Assembly: GCF_024346755.1 (NCBI RefSeq)
Contig: NZ_AP024861.1
Coordinates: 2,976,001 to 3,040,000 of the forward strand
Length of the DNA: 64,000 nt
Direction: 5' to 3'
DNA from: Vibrio aerogenes
Lineage (GTDB): Bacteria > Pseudomonadota > Gammaproteobacteria > Enterobacterales > Vibrionaceae
Shown here: one piece after another, positions 44,903 through 54,245 of the stretch
How positions within the stretch are numbered: position 1 is the stretch's first letter
Layout of the letters: every line of letters starts with the position of its first letter
Translations under genes and position numbers: made by a program
The notes under the pieces: generated by a model
Seen by the model: only the letters and a program-made list of their open reading frames with translations
What the model was told of the DNA's origin: nothing
Databases searched by the model: none

Positions 44903-47169
44903 ACCAGCTGTACCTCAAGATGTTCTAATACGTTCCCTTTATGTTTCAGCCAGCGATAAAGCATATATCCACCAGCAACAATCATGACAATCCAGACGCT
45001 GCTTTTCAGCGGATGCCCGCCAAAATTCGCAACCTGATTGATTAATGTTGCCAGGCAATAGGCCAGACCAAATGTCCAAAGGGCAATAAACTTCGTATAT
45101 TTGGTGCCAAATTCACGAACATAAGCCCCTAATGCAGCAACACAAGGCGTATAGAGCAGGATAAAAACAAGATAGGAAAAAGCAGCGGCTGCACCATTGA
45201 AATTTTGTTTCAGATTACCAAAAATTGATGCATCTACTCCCTGATCTTCAGCAACACTCGAGCTATCAGATAAATCACCGACTTCAATTCCCAAAGGATC
45301 GGAGTAACTCAGAGCACTCAGATTATCGGGGATTGTCATGACTGCTTCTTTCAGGCTGGCAGCTAAATCAAACTCGCCCCCCTCATCACCGCCGGAGGAA
45401 TATAAGCTGTTCAATGTACCGACAACCGCTTCTTTGGCAAAAATACCGGTAATAATACCAACGGTGGCTTCCCAGTTTTGCTGTTCAACGCCAATTGGCT
45501 CAAAGACAGGCGTCACCCATTGAGAAACTCTGGACAGGACGGACAACTCACTATCTTCATTACCAAAGCTTCCATCGGTACCGACAGAGTTCAAAAAGCT
45601 CAGCATAGCCACAACTAATACAATTGTTTTCCCTGCGCCCAATACAAACCTTTTCAGTTTTTGCCATGTTTTAATCAAAACATTTTGTAAGGTTGGTATT
45701 TCATAATCAGGCATTTCCATCAGCAAACTGTCACTGCTACCGGGGTAAATCGTATGACGTAATACAATACCGGTAAACACAGCGACTAAAATACCAATGA
45801 GATAAAGAAGAAAAACAATATTTTGTCCTGAATGAGGGAAGAAAGCAGCAGCAAGCAGAGCATAAACAGGTAAACGGGCACCACATGACATAAATGGCAC
45901 CATGGCTGCTGAAAGACGTCTTTCCCTTTCCTGATCCAGCGTCCGTGTCGCCATAATCGATGGCACGTTACAACCAAAGCCCAAGACTAACGGAACAAAC
46001 GCTTTACCCGGCAAACCAATTTTCTGCATCACTTTGTCCAGCACAAACGCAGCACGTGACATATAACCGGAACTTTCCAGCACGGCGAGAAATAAATACA
46101 GGCAGGCAATCACAGGGATAAATGTCGCAACTGTCTGAATACCACCACCAATACCATCAACAATAATCGTTGTCAGCCATACCGGCAGGTGATTATCCAG
46201 CAACGCGTGTCCCCCATCCACAAGCAATGCACCAACAGATATATCAAAAAAGTCGATAAATGCACTACCAATGTTAATGGAAAACATAAACATCAAATAC
46301 ATGACAAAAAAGAAAAATGGAATACCAATCCACTTATTGAGCACGAACCGATCGGCAACTTCAGTAAACCCATGCCCGAGTTTCCCCTGACTCTTACGGA
46401 TTCTTTGGCATTGGTCATGTAAGAAAGTGTAACGGGTATCTGCAACATGCAAATAAATATCTAAAGAGCACTGCTGACGTTTAGTCGTGACTTCACGTTG
46501 GCTTTCTTCAGAAAGGCGATTAATCACCAGGCTATCATCACCCAGCGCTCTGATCGCTAAAGCTCTTGCAGAAACGTCCTCTTCCTCAAACAAAGGTTCA
46601 ACTGAGGAAATAATTGATTCAAACTCATCACCATAATCCAGCTTCAGTTCACGATGTGGTATCCCCTGAACCAAAGCTTTATGCATACTTTCTTTAAACT
46701 GTTTTACCTGAGATTTATTATGGGCAGATAACGCAAAAACAGGACAACCTAATACTTTCTCTAACTCTGCTGCATCAATCGTTAATCTTTCTCTTTTTAG
46801 TGCGTCCGTCTTATTTAAAACGACAACCATCGGACGACCAAGCTCACGAAGCTGTAAGGTCATATATAAGCTTCGTTCAAGGCAAGTTGCATCAACAACA
46901 TTGATAATTAAATCAGCAGGATGAGATAACACAGATTTAGATGCAATAGATTCATCGATACTGTGGCTATCATTGCCACTGTCTAATGCATAAATACCAG
47001 GCAAGTCTGTCAGTAAAAAATCATTTCCGGCATGAGAAAACTTACCGGTTTTTTTCTCTACAGTCACACCAGCCCAGTTACCAACCTGCTGTTTCGCACC
47101 GGTCAAACCATTAAATAATGTTGTCTTTCCGCTGTTTGGGTTTCCTACAGTTAAAATTTTATAATTCAT
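44899..47169 (-). CDS. feoB: Ferrous iron transporter FeoB
   Basis: A 756-residue inner-membrane protein. The N-terminal GTPase domain has G1 GNPNSGKTT (8-16), G3 DLPGIYAL and G4 NKTD. A GDI-like helical linker follows (about 170-270). Then come the Gate domains with conserved CxxP-like and GFGCNVPSI, SCGARLPVYALLAAAF segments and a long set of membrane spans to the C-terminus. It imports Fe(II) under low-oxygen conditions. It overlaps feoA by 4 bases and feoC by 4 bases, giving a tightly coupled feoABC operon under a Fur-like box. Confidence 0.96.
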   Translation of the reverse strand: MNYKILTVGNPNSGKTTLFNGLTGAKQQVGNWAGVTVEKKTGKFSHAGNDFLLTDLPGIYALDSGNDSHSIDESIASKSVLSHPADLIINVVDATCLERSLYMTLQLRELGRPMVVVLNKTDALKRERLTIDAAELEKVLGCPVFALSAHNKSQVKQFKESMHKALVQGIPHRELKLDYGDEFESIISSVEPLFEEEDVSARALAIRALGDDSLVINRLSEESQREVTTKRQQCSLDIYLHVADTRYTFLHDQCQRIRKSQGKLGHGFTEVADRFVLNKWIGIPFFFFVMYLMFMFSINIGSAFIDFFDISVGALLVDGGHALLDNHLPVWLTTIIVDGIGGGIQTVATFIPVIACLYLFLAVLESSGYMSRAAFVLDKVMQKIGLPGKAFVPLVLGFGCNVPSIMATRTLDQERERRLSAAMVPFMSCGARLPVYALLAAAFFPHSGQNIVFLLYLIGILVAVFTGIVLRHTIYPGSSDSLLMEMPDYEIPTLQNVLIKTWQKLKRFVLGAGKTIVLVVAMLSFLNSVGTDGSFGNEDSELSVLSRVSQWVTPVFEPIGVEQQNWEATVGIITGIFAKEAVVGTLNSLYSSGGDEGGEFDLAASLKEAVMTIPDNLSALSYSDPLGIEVGDLSDSSSVAEDQGVDASIFGNLKQNFNGAAAAFSYLVFILLYTPCVAALGAYVREFGTKYTKFIALWTFGLAYCLATLINQVANFGGHPLKSSVWIVMIVAGGYMLYRWLKHKGNVLEHLEVQLV

Positions 47170-47396
47170 TTCACATCTCCGACTTCAATAGCAGAGGCGA
47201 TCGTTTCTCTTACTGCAAGTAATACACCACGGACTTCAACCTGTAACGGATCTCCTAAAGGAGCACGTCTGACTAAGCGGATGGATGTCTCGGGTAATAT
47301 TCCCATAACCATTAAACGTTTTCTGACCGACTCAGAAAGGTGGTGAAAAGATTTCACCTGTGCACATTGCCCTGCTTTAAGTTGAGTTAGTTTCAT
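47166..47396 (-). CDS. feoA: Ferrous iron transport protein FeoA
   Basis: A 76-residue SH3-like FeoA protein. Typical parts are LTQLKAGQCAQV, RKRLMVMGILPETSI and DPLQVEVRGVLLAVRE. It is cytoplasmic and assists FeoB. I use ATG 47396; a TTG two codons earlier opens the frame but has no better ribosome binding site. It is the first gene of feoABC. Confidence 0.95.
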   Translation of the reverse strand: MKLTQLKAGQCAQVKSFHHLSESVRKRLMVMGILPETSIRLVRRAPLGDPLQVEVRGVLLAVRETIASAIEVGDVK

Positions 47397-47417
47397 TTTC
47401 AATACCTATTGAGAAGT

Positions 47418-47436
47418 ATTATCGTTGTCGTTATCA
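47418..47436 (-). promoter_or_regulatory. Fur-like box in the feoABC promoter
   Basis: Read on the minus strand the site is TGATAACGACAACGATAAT, three successive GATAAT-like hexamers (GATAAC, GACAAC, GATAAT). This fits the repeated-hexamer view of Fur binding sites. It lies 21 bases upstream of the feoA start. Iron-dependent repression of feo by Fur is established in Vibrio. Confidence 0.65.
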
Positions 47437-47665
47437 CTTACGTACAATACACCGAATGTCCTTATAGTTCATGAGGTAAATCAAAAAAATTTTAAAATTG
47501 AACTGAAGTGCTCGGATAACAATAAATAGTGTCAATCGCCAGCTGTAACGTAAAAACCACATCAAGGGATAATCAACAAATCACCAAAAAATGCAAAAAC
47601 TGTTTAATTAACCAACAAAAAAGTCAAAATAAAGTCATATGATCACCAATTTTTTAAAATTAAGA

Positions 47666-47694
47666 CTGACGAAGAGAAGATGTGGTGTTATGCT
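47666..47694 (+). promoter_or_regulatory. Candidate promoter for the small RNA at 47701
   Basis: CTGACG (47666-47671), a spacer of exactly 17 bases, and TATGCT (47689-47694), preceded by a TG-containing extended stretch. It would start RNA near 47701, just before the first predicted stem. Confidence 0.5.
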
Positions 47695-47700
47695 TTCAAG

Positions 47701-47886
47701 CGCTTATACCGCTGCAGTAGGGGGGGATTGTTCGCAATAATCTGCTGTACGGTATGAGTCCTACTATTTATTCTTTAGTCGAAAGAGATATTCCAAAAAC
47801 CTTCGTTTTAACAACCAGGTATATCTCATTGATGGCGAATTCCGCCCATGGTATAGCCCTTAGGGCTGTACCATGACCCTTTTTTT
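47701..47886 (+). ncRNA. Candidate structured small RNA between feo and znu
   Basis: No ORF is present, but four hairpins follow in order. Stem 1 has ATACCG (47706-47711) with CGGTAT (47750-47755), inner GCAG/CTGC and an ATTG-TTCG-CAAT tip (47727-47738) with a UUCG loop. Stem 2 is GAGATAT (47785-47791) with ATATCTC (47821-47827). Stem 3 is GGCG/CGCC (47834-47846). Stem 4 is a 13-bp terminator followed by ACCC and seven T. A promoter-like sequence sits at the right distance upstream. It is not recognisable to me as 6S, Spot 42, RyhB, Qrr, CsrB, tmRNA or 4.5S RNA. Its role is unknown; the feo/znu setting hints at metals. Confidence 0.55.
47847..47886 (+). terminator. Strong Rho-independent terminator of the candidate small RNA
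   Basis: 13-bp arms (47847-47859 and 47863-47875, one G-U pair) with a 3-base loop, then ACCC and a run of seven T (47880-47886). It points on the plus strand, away from feo and towards the convergent znuA, and follows no plus-strand protein gene. Confidence 0.85.
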
Positions 47887-47906
47887 ATCAGGCTGCTTTC
47901 AATCTG

Positions 47907-47953
47907 TTCGTTTTATAACCAAGTCGTTTTATAACCAATTCGTTTTATACCAA
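47907..47953. repeat. Three tandem 16-bp units next to a palindromic element
   Basis: Units 47907-47922, 47923-47938 and 47939-47953 share CGTTTTATA(A)CCAA; the first two differ at two bases and the third is one base shorter. The third unit runs into the end of the palindromic repeat at 47945. Confidence 0.8.
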
Positions 47954-48100
47954 TCTGGAAAATAAACTGATCATCTGGATGTGTCTGGTGGAGCAAACAT
48001 ACAAGGGCATGGAGCCCTTGTTTAAGCGCCCATGGATAGCTTGAGCGGTTTGCGGAACCAGATATATCCAGATCAGAAAATGACTTAGAATGGTATTAAA
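47945..48100. repeat. 156-bp imperfect palindromic repeat (type B)
   Basis: The left arm TATACCAATCTGG...CTGATCATCTGGATGTGTCTGGT (47946-47989) is mirrored by the right arm ending AATGGTATTAAA (to 48101) with ACCAGATATATCCAGATCAG (48058-48077) inside. An inner hairpin ACAAGGGC/GCCCTTGT lies at 48001-48021. The palindrome has no ORF. It resembles small MITE-like repeats I associate with Vibrio genomes. It ends about 30 bases before the znuA stop. Confidence 0.7.
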
Positions 48101-48131
48101 ACCAACACCGCTACACCTGACAGACTAAACA

Positions 48132-49016
48132 TTACTTCCCTAAGCAATCTGTAAATTGTTTCGTAATATGCTCAATAAAATGGAAATAGCCACCGGGACT
48201 CACTTCAATATTCGTGGCCAGAGGATCTAATGTGCCCTGCTTTGCATGTGTTCCACGTGTTACAGAATGAATGACTGCCGGCAAGAACTGCGGCTCAGAA
48301 AAAATACAGACGCCTTGTTGCTGACTCAACACCCTGCGGATTTGAACCAAAGTTTTTGCCCCGGGTTTTCTGTCAGGATTGACAGTGAAGTGTCCAATAT
48401 TATTTAAACCATAACGTTTTTCGAAATAGCCGTATGCATCATGAAAAACATAGTAAGGTTGCTCATGGACAGATGCCAGAGAATGCTTAATTTCTGTATC
48501 CGTTTTATCCAGCTTGCGGATAAAATCAGATAAATTGGTCTGGTAGCGTTCAGCATGTTTTGGGTCTGCAGCAACCAGACGCTTTGAAATTGCTGTTGCC
48601 ACATCCCGGACGACATCAATGCCTAACCAAAAATGCGGATCAATGTTGCCATGATGGTGATGTCCGTCATCCTCATGCCCATGCTCGAAATGTCTGAAAT
48701 GAATATCAGGCAATTGACTAATGGTGAGTACATTTGGATGACGACTGAGTGACTTGGTCAGAAATGGCTCCAAACCTTCACCAAACCATATAATTAAATC
48801 TGCCTTTCTGATTCGCTTTACATCTGAAGGACGTAGTGCATAATCATGCGGCGACGTATTTGCTGCCAGCAAAACATCCGGTTCACTCACTCCAGCCATC
48901 AACTCATAGCAGATAAGCTGAATCGGCTTTACGCTGGTCAAAACGTTCATAGCAAGTGATGGATAAGAAATCAGAACCGAAGCAATAAAAAGTAGTATAG
49001 AACGAAAATACTTCAT
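48132..49016 (-). CDS. znuA: Zinc ABC transporter, periplasmic binding protein ZnuA
   Basis: A 294-residue cluster A-I metal-binding protein with a Sec signal peptide (about 1-22). Likely zinc ligands are His in SPHDYALRPSD, His in GNIDPHFWLG and His in VFHDAYGYFEKRYG. A His-rich loop (HGHEDDGHHHHG) lies in the middle, as usual for zinc-specific members. It binds zinc in the periplasm for ZnuBC. It is divergent from znuCB with a Zur-like box between. Confidence 0.95.
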   Translation of the reverse strand: MKYFRSILLFIASVLISYPSLAMNVLTSVKPIQLICYELMAGVSEPDVLLAANTSPHDYALRPSDVKRIRKADLIIWFGEGLEPFLTKSLSRHPNVLTISQLPDIHFRHFEHGHEDDGHHHHGNIDPHFWLGIDVVRDVATAISKRLVAADPKHAERYQTNLSDFIRKLDKTDTEIKHSLASVHEQPYYVFHDAYGYFEKRYGLNNIGHFTVNPDRKPGAKTLVQIRRVLSQQQGVCIFSEPQFLPAVIHSVTRGTHAKQGTLDPLATNIEVSPGGYFHFIEHITKQFTDCLGK

Positions 49017-49050
49017 GACTTTTTCTCAGAGGATAACTAATATTACTAAC

Positions 49051-49067
49051 ATGTTACATTATAACAT
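49051..49067. promoter_or_regulatory. Zur-like operator between znuA and znuCB
   Basis: ATGTTACATTATAACAT is a near-perfect inverted repeat close to the gammaproteobacterial Zur consensus (GTTATAWTATAAC core). It is 35 bases before znuA and 25 before znuC, so one dimer site could control both directions in response to zinc. Confidence 0.75.
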
Positions 49068-49091
49068 AACACCAGACAACCGGGTTATCTC

Positions 49092-49877
49092 ATGTCATCT
49101 CTCATAAAACTAGAAAACATCTGCGTTGAGTTCAACCGGAGATATGTTCTGGACCATGTCAGCCTCACTGTTGATAAAGGAACAATTACAACATTAATCG
49201 GCCCGAATGGTGCCGGAAAATCGACCTTAGTCAAGGTGTTACTTGGGTTACAGCCCATTCATTCCGGCAAAATGGTCAGGCCAGACCGTCTGCGAACCGG
49301 CTATGTTCCTCAGAAACTGCGACTGAATGAAGCACTTCCGCTGACTGTAATCAGATTCCTGAAGCTGGCGGGTCGCTTTAGCAAGCAAGAGCAAATGAGC
49401 GCTTTAAAGTTAGTCGGGGCAGAGCATTTAATCAATCATAATATGCATCAGCTATCGGGCGGAGAAAGTCAGAGAGTTTTACTTGCAAGAGCTTTACTAC
49501 AACGCCCGGATCTGTTGGTTCTGGACGAACCAACTCAAGGCGTTGATGTTCAGGGACAAATCGATCTCTATAATTTAATTCATTCACTGAGACAACGATT
49601 TGAATGTGCCGTTTTCATGGTCTCTCATGATCTGCATTTGGTCATGGCTAAAACCGATCATGTCATTTGTCTGCAACACCATATTTGTTGCCATGGCGCT
49701 CCGGCTGAAATTACCCGCCACCCCAAATATATCGCCCTATTTGGTCAGCCGACAAATGAAACATTTGCCTTCTACAACCATCACCACAAACACTATCATG
49801 ATTTGTCCGGGTATCCTGTATCCCGGGACGATTCACAGTGCTCCGAGCACACTCACGGACACCATCACCATGATTGA
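49092..49877 (+). CDS. znuC: Zinc ABC transporter, ATPase ZnuC
   Basis: A 261-residue ABC ATPase with Walker A GPNGAGKS, signature LSGGESQR, Walker [13 protein letters not shown] and switch VSHDLHLV. The C-terminal ~45 residues are rich in His (NHHHKHYHD, then [10 protein letters not shown]), typical of ZnuC. It powers zinc import through ZnuB. It overlaps znuB by 8 bases. Confidence 0.95.
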   Translation: MSSLIKLENICVEFNRRYVLDHVSLTVDKGTITTLIGPNGAGKSTLVKVLLGLQPIHSGKMVRPDRLRTGYVPQKLRLNEALPLTVIRFLKLAGRFSKQEQMSALKLVGAEHLINHNMHQLSGGESQRVLLARALLQRPDLLVLDEPTQGVDVQGQIDLYNLIHSLRQRFECAVFMVSHDLHLVMAKTDHVICLQHHICCHGAPAEITRHPKYIALFGQPTNETFAFYNHHHKHYHDLSGYPVSRDDSQCSEHTHGHHHHD

Positions 49878-50661
49878 TCTCTTAATCCCTTCAATTCTTG
49901 CCGGTCTGGGAATTGCGATAATTTCAGGTCCTTTAGGGTCCTTCGTTGTCTGGCGGAAAATGGCCTATTTTGGCGATACTTTATCGCACGCATCTCTGAT
50001 GGGGCTGGCTTTTGGTTTTTTACTGGATATCAATCTGAACCTGGCTCTCATCGTCTGCTGTCTCATGATCGCAGCTCTGCTCGTCACGATGCAGAAACAA
50101 AAAGTGATTTCAACAGATACTCTGCTCGGCATACTCGCACACAGCTCTTTATCCATTGGGCTGATAGCCGTCAGTTTTCTTGACGACATCCGCATTGATC
50201 TGATGAGTTATCTGTTCGGGGATTTACTTGCCATTACTCCGGATGACTTAATCTTCATTTGGGGCGGTGTTGGCGTCATTACGATAGTTCTGTATTTCTT
50301 CTGGCAGCCGTTGTTGTCTTCAACCGTCAATGAAGAACTTGCCGCTGTTGAGGGGACACCAACTGATTTAATGCGGTTATTACTCATGTTGATGATAGGC
50401 CTTGTTATCGCCGTAGGAATGAAGTTTGTCGGCGCACTGATCATGACATCGCTCCTCATTATTCCGGCTGCCGCTGCCCGAAAAATCTCCACAACTCCAG
50501 AACAAATGGCGATCTATGCCTCATGTATTGGTTGTATTTCAGTCTTGTGTGGATTATGGCTTTCATGGCAGTTTGACACGCCCGCGGGACCATCGGTAGT
50601 TGTGTCTGCAAGCTGTCTTTTCCTTTGTTTGAATTTTATTAATCTCCGAAAAACAGCCTGA
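49870..50661 (+). CDS. znuB: Zinc ABC transporter, permease ZnuB
   Basis: A 263-residue ABC-3 family permease with about eight membrane spans. Characteristic parts are [31 protein letters not shown] near the N-terminus and [17 protein letters not shown] in the second half. Start ATG 49870 ([14 protein letters not shown]) overlaps the znuC end. The frame stays open upstream to 49600 inside znuC, which is a shadow. It forms the inner-membrane zinc channel. Confidence 0.95.
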   Translation: MIDLLIPSILAGLGIAIISGPLGSFVVWRKMAYFGDTLSHASLMGLAFGFLLDINLNLALIVCCLMIAALLVTMQKQKVISTDTLLGILAHSSLSIGLIAVSFLDDIRIDLMSYLFGDLLAITPDDLIFIWGGVGVITIVLYFFWQPLLSSTVNEELAAVEGTPTDLMRLLLMLMIGLVIAVGMKFVGALIMTSLLIIPAAAARKISTTPEQMAIYASCIGCISVLCGLWLSWQFDTPAGPSVVVSASCLFLCLNFINLRKTA

Positions 50662-50711
50662 CATCCATAACCCGGCTTCGTCGATTAAGCGCCGGTATTG
50701 ACCAATAAAAA

Positions 50712-50733
50712 AACCCCGGTTTAAACCGGGGTT
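50712..50733. terminator. Bidirectional terminator between znuB and sucD
   Basis: A 22-base perfect palindrome with CCCCGG arms. On the minus strand it is followed by seven U, making it the terminator of the sdh-suc operon. On the plus strand the U-run is weak, so it may only partly stop znuCB transcripts. Confidence 0.9.
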
Positions 50734-50766
50734 AAGTTCGAATCAGATAAAAGCTTATCAGTGTCA

Positions 50767-51639
50767 TTACCAGCCGGTAACTTCCCGCAAAGCCTGACCA
50801 ATATTTGCCAGACTTTTGACGGTTTTGACTCCGGCAGCTTCAAGGGCAGCAAACTTCTCATCTGCAGTACCTTTTCCACCGGAGATAATGGCACCTGCAT
50901 GACCCATTCGTTTTCCTGGTGGCGCAGTCACGCCAGCAATATAAGAAACAACAGGCTTGGTGACATGATCTTTGATATATGCAGCTGCTTCTTCTTCAGC
51001 TGTGCCACCAATTTCACCAATCATGACAATGGCTTCAGTCTCAGGATCTTCTTCGAATAGTTTCAGGATATCAATAAAGTTTGAACCCGGAATTGGATCG
51101 CCGCCAATACCGACACAACTTGACTGACCGAATCCTTCATCCGTTGTCTGTTTCACCGCTTCATAAGTCAAAGTACCTGAACGGGATACAATGCCGACCT
51201 TCCCTTTCTTATGAATATGTCCGGGCATAATACCAATTTTACACGCATCCGGTGTAATGACGCCCGGGCAGTTTGGACCAACCATTCTGACACCCGCTTC
51301 ATCCAAACGGACTTTGACATCCAGCAAATCCAGAGTCGGAATCCCTTCAGTGATCGTCACGATCAACTCAATCCCGGCATCAATGGCTTCTAAAATCGCA
51401 TCTTTACAAAATGGCGCCGGTACATAGATCACACTGGCTGTAGCGCCGGTCACTTCAACCGCTTCACGGACGGTATTAAAAACAGGCAATCCAAGGTGAG
51501 TCTGCCCACCCTTACCAGGTGATACACCGCCAACCAGCTGTGTTCCGTAATCCAGTGCCTGCTCGGAATGGAAAGTGCCCTGTCCACCGGTAAAACCCTG
51601 ACAAATGACTTTTGTCTCTTTATCAATCAATATCGACAT
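50767..51639 (-). CDS. sucD: Succinyl-CoA synthetase, alpha subunit
   Basis: A 290-residue alpha subunit. The CoA-binding Rossmann part has [18 protein letters not shown] and GGVSPGKGG. The phospho-His lies in [17 protein letters not shown] (about residue 247). With SucC it turns succinyl-CoA into succinate, making a nucleoside triphosphate. Its start overlaps the sucC stop by one base. It is the last gene of the cluster. Confidence 0.96.
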   Translation of the reverse strand: MSILIDKETKVICQGFTGGQGTFHSEQALDYGTQLVGGVSPGKGGQTHLGLPVFNTVREAVEVTGATASVIYVPAPFCKDAILEAIDAGIELIVTITEGIPTLDLLDVKVRLDEAGVRMVGPNCPGVITPDACKIGIMPGHIHKKGKVGIVSRSGTLTYEAVKQTTDEGFGQSSCVGIGGDPIPGSNFIDILKLFEEDPETEAIVMIGEIGGTAEEEAAAYIKDHVTKPVVSYIAGVTAPPGKRMGHAGAIISGGKGTADEKFAALEAAGVKTVKSLANIGQALREVTGW

Positions 51640-52805
51640 TATTTGCCCTCCGCAGCAGCAACTACTTTTTCAGCTGCTTCTGTCAACGATGTAGCTGAAA
51701 TAATGTTCAGGCCACTTTCATCTAACTTTTTCGCACCTAAATCAGCATTATTTCCTTCAAGACGAACAACAACCGGGACAGAAACACCCACTTCCTCAAC
51801 TGCACCAATAATTCCTTCAGCAATCAGATCGCAACGGACAATCCCACCAAAGATATTGACTAATACAGCTTTCACATTTGTATCTGATAAAATGATCTTA
51901 AATGCTTCTGTCACACGTTCTTTAGTTGCACCGCCCCCCACATCAAGGAAGTTCGCCGGGCTTCCTCCATGAAGATTGACTATATCCATGGTTCCCATGG
52001 CCAGTCCGGCACCATTGACCATACAGCCAATACTGCCATCCAGTGCAACATAATTGAGTTCCCACTGAGCAGCATGCGCTTCTCTTTCATCTTCTTGAGA
52101 AAGATCATGCATTTCTCTGAGCTTGGGCTGACGGTAAAGTGCATTGGAATCGATATTAATTTTTCCATCAAGACAAAGCAGTTGATTATCACCGGTAATG
52201 ACCAGAGGATTAATTTCCAGTAGTGCTAAATCGTACTGAGTAAACATCTCACCCAGACCCATAAAAATTTTAACAAACTGTTTTATCTGGTCGCCTTTCA
52301 GGCCCAGTTTAAAAGCCAGCTCACGCCCTTGATAAGGCTGAGGACCAACCAGTGGATCAATCGCAGCTTTATGAATCAGGTCCGGCGTTTCTTCAGCCAC
52401 TTTCTCAATTTCAACCCCGCCTTCTGTCGAAGCCATGAAGACAACTCTCCGGGTCGAACGATCAACAACAGCGCCCAGGTAAAGCTCACTGGCAATATCT
52501 GACGCAGCTTCAACCAACACTTTAGAGACAGGCTGACCATTTGCATCTGTCTGGTAAGTCACTAAATGCTTTCCAAGCCATTTTTGAGCAAAATCACGAA
52601 TTCCATCTTTGGTATCATGTAATTCAACTCCACCAGCTTTACCACGTCCACCTGCGTGAACCTGACATTTAACGACCCATTTACTTCCACCGATCTTTCC
52701 TGCTGCTTCAGCCGCTTCCTGCGGTGTACCACACGCATAACCATCAGGAATGGGCAAACCGTACTCAGCAAAAAGCTGTTTGGCTTGATATTCATGCAAA
52801 TTCAT
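51639..52805 (-). CDS. sucC: Succinyl-CoA synthetase, beta subunit
   Basis: A 388-residue ATP-grasp protein, the same length as E. coli SucC. The N-terminus [18 protein letters not shown] is diagnostic, with [23 protein letters not shown] and [10 protein letters not shown] following. It binds nucleotide and succinate and pairs with SucD. A gap of 193 bases with two hairpins separates it from sucB, so its expression may be adjusted there. Confidence 0.96.
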   Translation of the reverse strand: MNLHEYQAKQLFAEYGLPIPDGYACGTPQEAAEAAGKIGGSKWVVKCQVHAGGRGKAGGVELHDTKDGIRDFAQKWLGKHLVTYQTDANGQPVSKVLVEAASDIASELYLGAVVDRSTRRVVFMASTEGGVEIEKVAEETPDLIHKAAIDPLVGPQPYQGRELAFKLGLKGDQIKQFVKIFMGLGEMFTQYDLALLEINPLVITGDNQLLCLDGKINIDSNALYRQPKLREMHDLSQEDEREAHAAQWELNYVALDGSIGCMVNGAGLAMGTMDIVNLHGGSPANFLDVGGGATKERVTEAFKIILSDTNVKAVLVNIFGGIVRCDLIAEGIIGAVEEVGVSVPVVVRLEGNNADLGAKKLDESGLNIISATSLTEAAEKVVAAAEGK

Positions 52806-52929
52806 TGTGCTATTCCATCTTTATATTTGTATTCAGTTAATTTTAGCATTGTTTCATACTAACTAACATTTGTAGGGCACCAGTCTCATATAGAAGAGAG
52901 ACATTTTATACCGACAATCTGTTAAGAAT

Positions 52930-52992
52930 GATGATACCGGAGTTGAGCGATTCCGGTTTTAACATTTGCAGGCTGCCAGCAGCCTGCAAGTA
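52930..52992 (-). other. Two hairpins in the sucB-sucC spacer
   Basis: One stem pairs ACCGG(A) with (T)CCGGT around 52936-52958. The other pairs TTGCAGGCT with AGCCTGCAA at 52966-52989. Neither has a good U-run on the minus strand. They may be RNA stability or processing elements in the sdh-suc transcript and are not full terminators. I see no ORF in the 193-base spacer. Confidence 0.5.
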
Positions 52993-52998
52993 TCAAAA

Positions 52999-54219
52999 TC
53001 AAACATCCAGTAACAGACGGGTCGGATCTTCAAGAAGCTCCTTAATTGTCACTAAGAAACCAACAGATTCGCGTCCGTCAATTAAACGGTGATCATAGGA
53101 AAGCGCCAGATACATCATCGGCAAAATCTCTACTTTTCCATCAACGGCCATAGGACGGTCCTGAATTTTATGCATACCCAAAATGGCTGCCTGAGGCGGA
53201 TTGATAATCGGCGTAGACATCAGAGAACCAAAAACCCCGCCATTCGTGATAGTGAAGTTCCCGCCAGTCAGTTCTTCAACTGTCAGTTTACCTTCCTGGC
53301 CTTTTCCGGCGAGTTCTTTAATACCTTTTTCTATTTCAGCAACACTGAGCATGTCACAATCTTTCAGTACCGGTGTTACCAAACCCCGAGGTGTCGACAC
53401 AGCAATACTGATATCAAAGAAGTTATGATAAACAATATCCTCGCCATCAATGGAAGCATTCACTTCAGGATATCGTTTTAGCGCCTCAGTGACAGCTTTC
53501 ACATAAAACGACATAAAACCAAGCCGGACACCATGCTTTTTCTCAAACAAATCTTTGTATTGCTTACGAAGTTCCATGATTGGTTTCATGTTCACTTCAT
53601 TGAAGGTCGTCAGCATTGCCGTGCTGTTTTTAGCTTCCAGCAAACGCTCAGCAACCCGCTTACGCAGACGAGTCATCGGGACTCGTTTCTGACTACGCTG
53701 ATTGGCAGAAACTGCAATATCATCATCCTGTGATTCAGCGCTCTGCTTCGGTGTCGTTGTCTTGGCAGAAGCCAGATAAGACTCAACATCTTCTCTGGTG
53801 ATCCGGCCTCCGACTCCTGTCCCCTGAACCTGCTCACTGGTTAAGCTATGCTCGGCAAGCAAGCGACGAACCGCCGGGCTCAACGCATCATTATTTTCTT
53901 CATTTAAAGCTGCTTTATGCCTTTTATCCGGAGAAGGCTGAGAAACATCTGTCGTATCTTTGGTCGGCTCTCCGGCAACAGCACCAGGTTTTAAGCGGGC
54001 AAGTAACTGTTTTGAAAGGACGGTCGCACCTTCTTCTTCAAGAATCGCTTCCAGCACACCAGATTCAGGTGCAGGAACTTCCAGTACAACTTTATCCGTT
54101 TCAATATCAACAAGAATTTCATCCCGCTCAACTGAATCGCCAGGTGATTTATGCCATGTAGCAACCGTTGCATCTGCGACAGATTCAGGTAAATCCGGAA
54201 CCAGAATTTCAATTGTCAT
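52999..54219 (-). CDS. sucB: 2-oxoglutarate dehydrogenase E2, dihydrolipoyl succinyltransferase
   Basis: A 406-residue E2. The lipoyl domain at the N-terminus has Lys43 in [14 protein letters not shown] linker and peripheral subunit-binding domain follow ([28 protein letters not shown], about 110-150). The catalytic domain has the His-Asp motif in [12 protein letters not shown] near the C-terminus. It moves succinyl groups to CoA in the oxoglutarate dehydrogenase complex. It is 26 bases downstream of sucA. Confidence 0.96.
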   Translation of the reverse strand: MTIEILVPDLPESVADATVATWHKSPGDSVERDEILVDIETDKVVLEVPAPESGVLEAILEEEGATVLSKQLLARLKPGAVAGEPTKDTTDVSQPSPDKRHKAALNEENNDALSPAVRRLLAEHSLTSEQVQGTGVGGRITREDVESYLASAKTTTPKQSAESQDDDIAVSANQRSQKRVPMTRLRKRVAERLLEAKNSTAMLTTFNEVNMKPIMELRKQYKDLFEKKHGVRLGFMSFYVKAVTEALKRYPEVNASIDGEDIVYHNFFDISIAVSTPRGLVTPVLKDCDMLSVAEIEKGIKELAGKGQEGKLTVEELTGGNFTITNGGVFGSLMSTPIINPPQAAILGMHKIQDRPMAVDGKVEILPMMYLALSYDHRLIDGRESVGFLVTIKELLEDPTRLLLDV

Positions 54220-54245
54220 ATTTCTTTTCCTTTTACTTCTAGTTC

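Noticed and set aside
47701..47886. 6S RNA, Spot 42, RyhB or Qrr identity for the candidate RNA
   Set aside because: None of the conserved cores I know for these RNAs is present, and the 6S closing stem is missing.
49600..49869. N-terminal extension of ZnuB
   Set aside because: Overlaps znuC entirely; ZnuB family starts at MIDLLIPS with ATG 49870.
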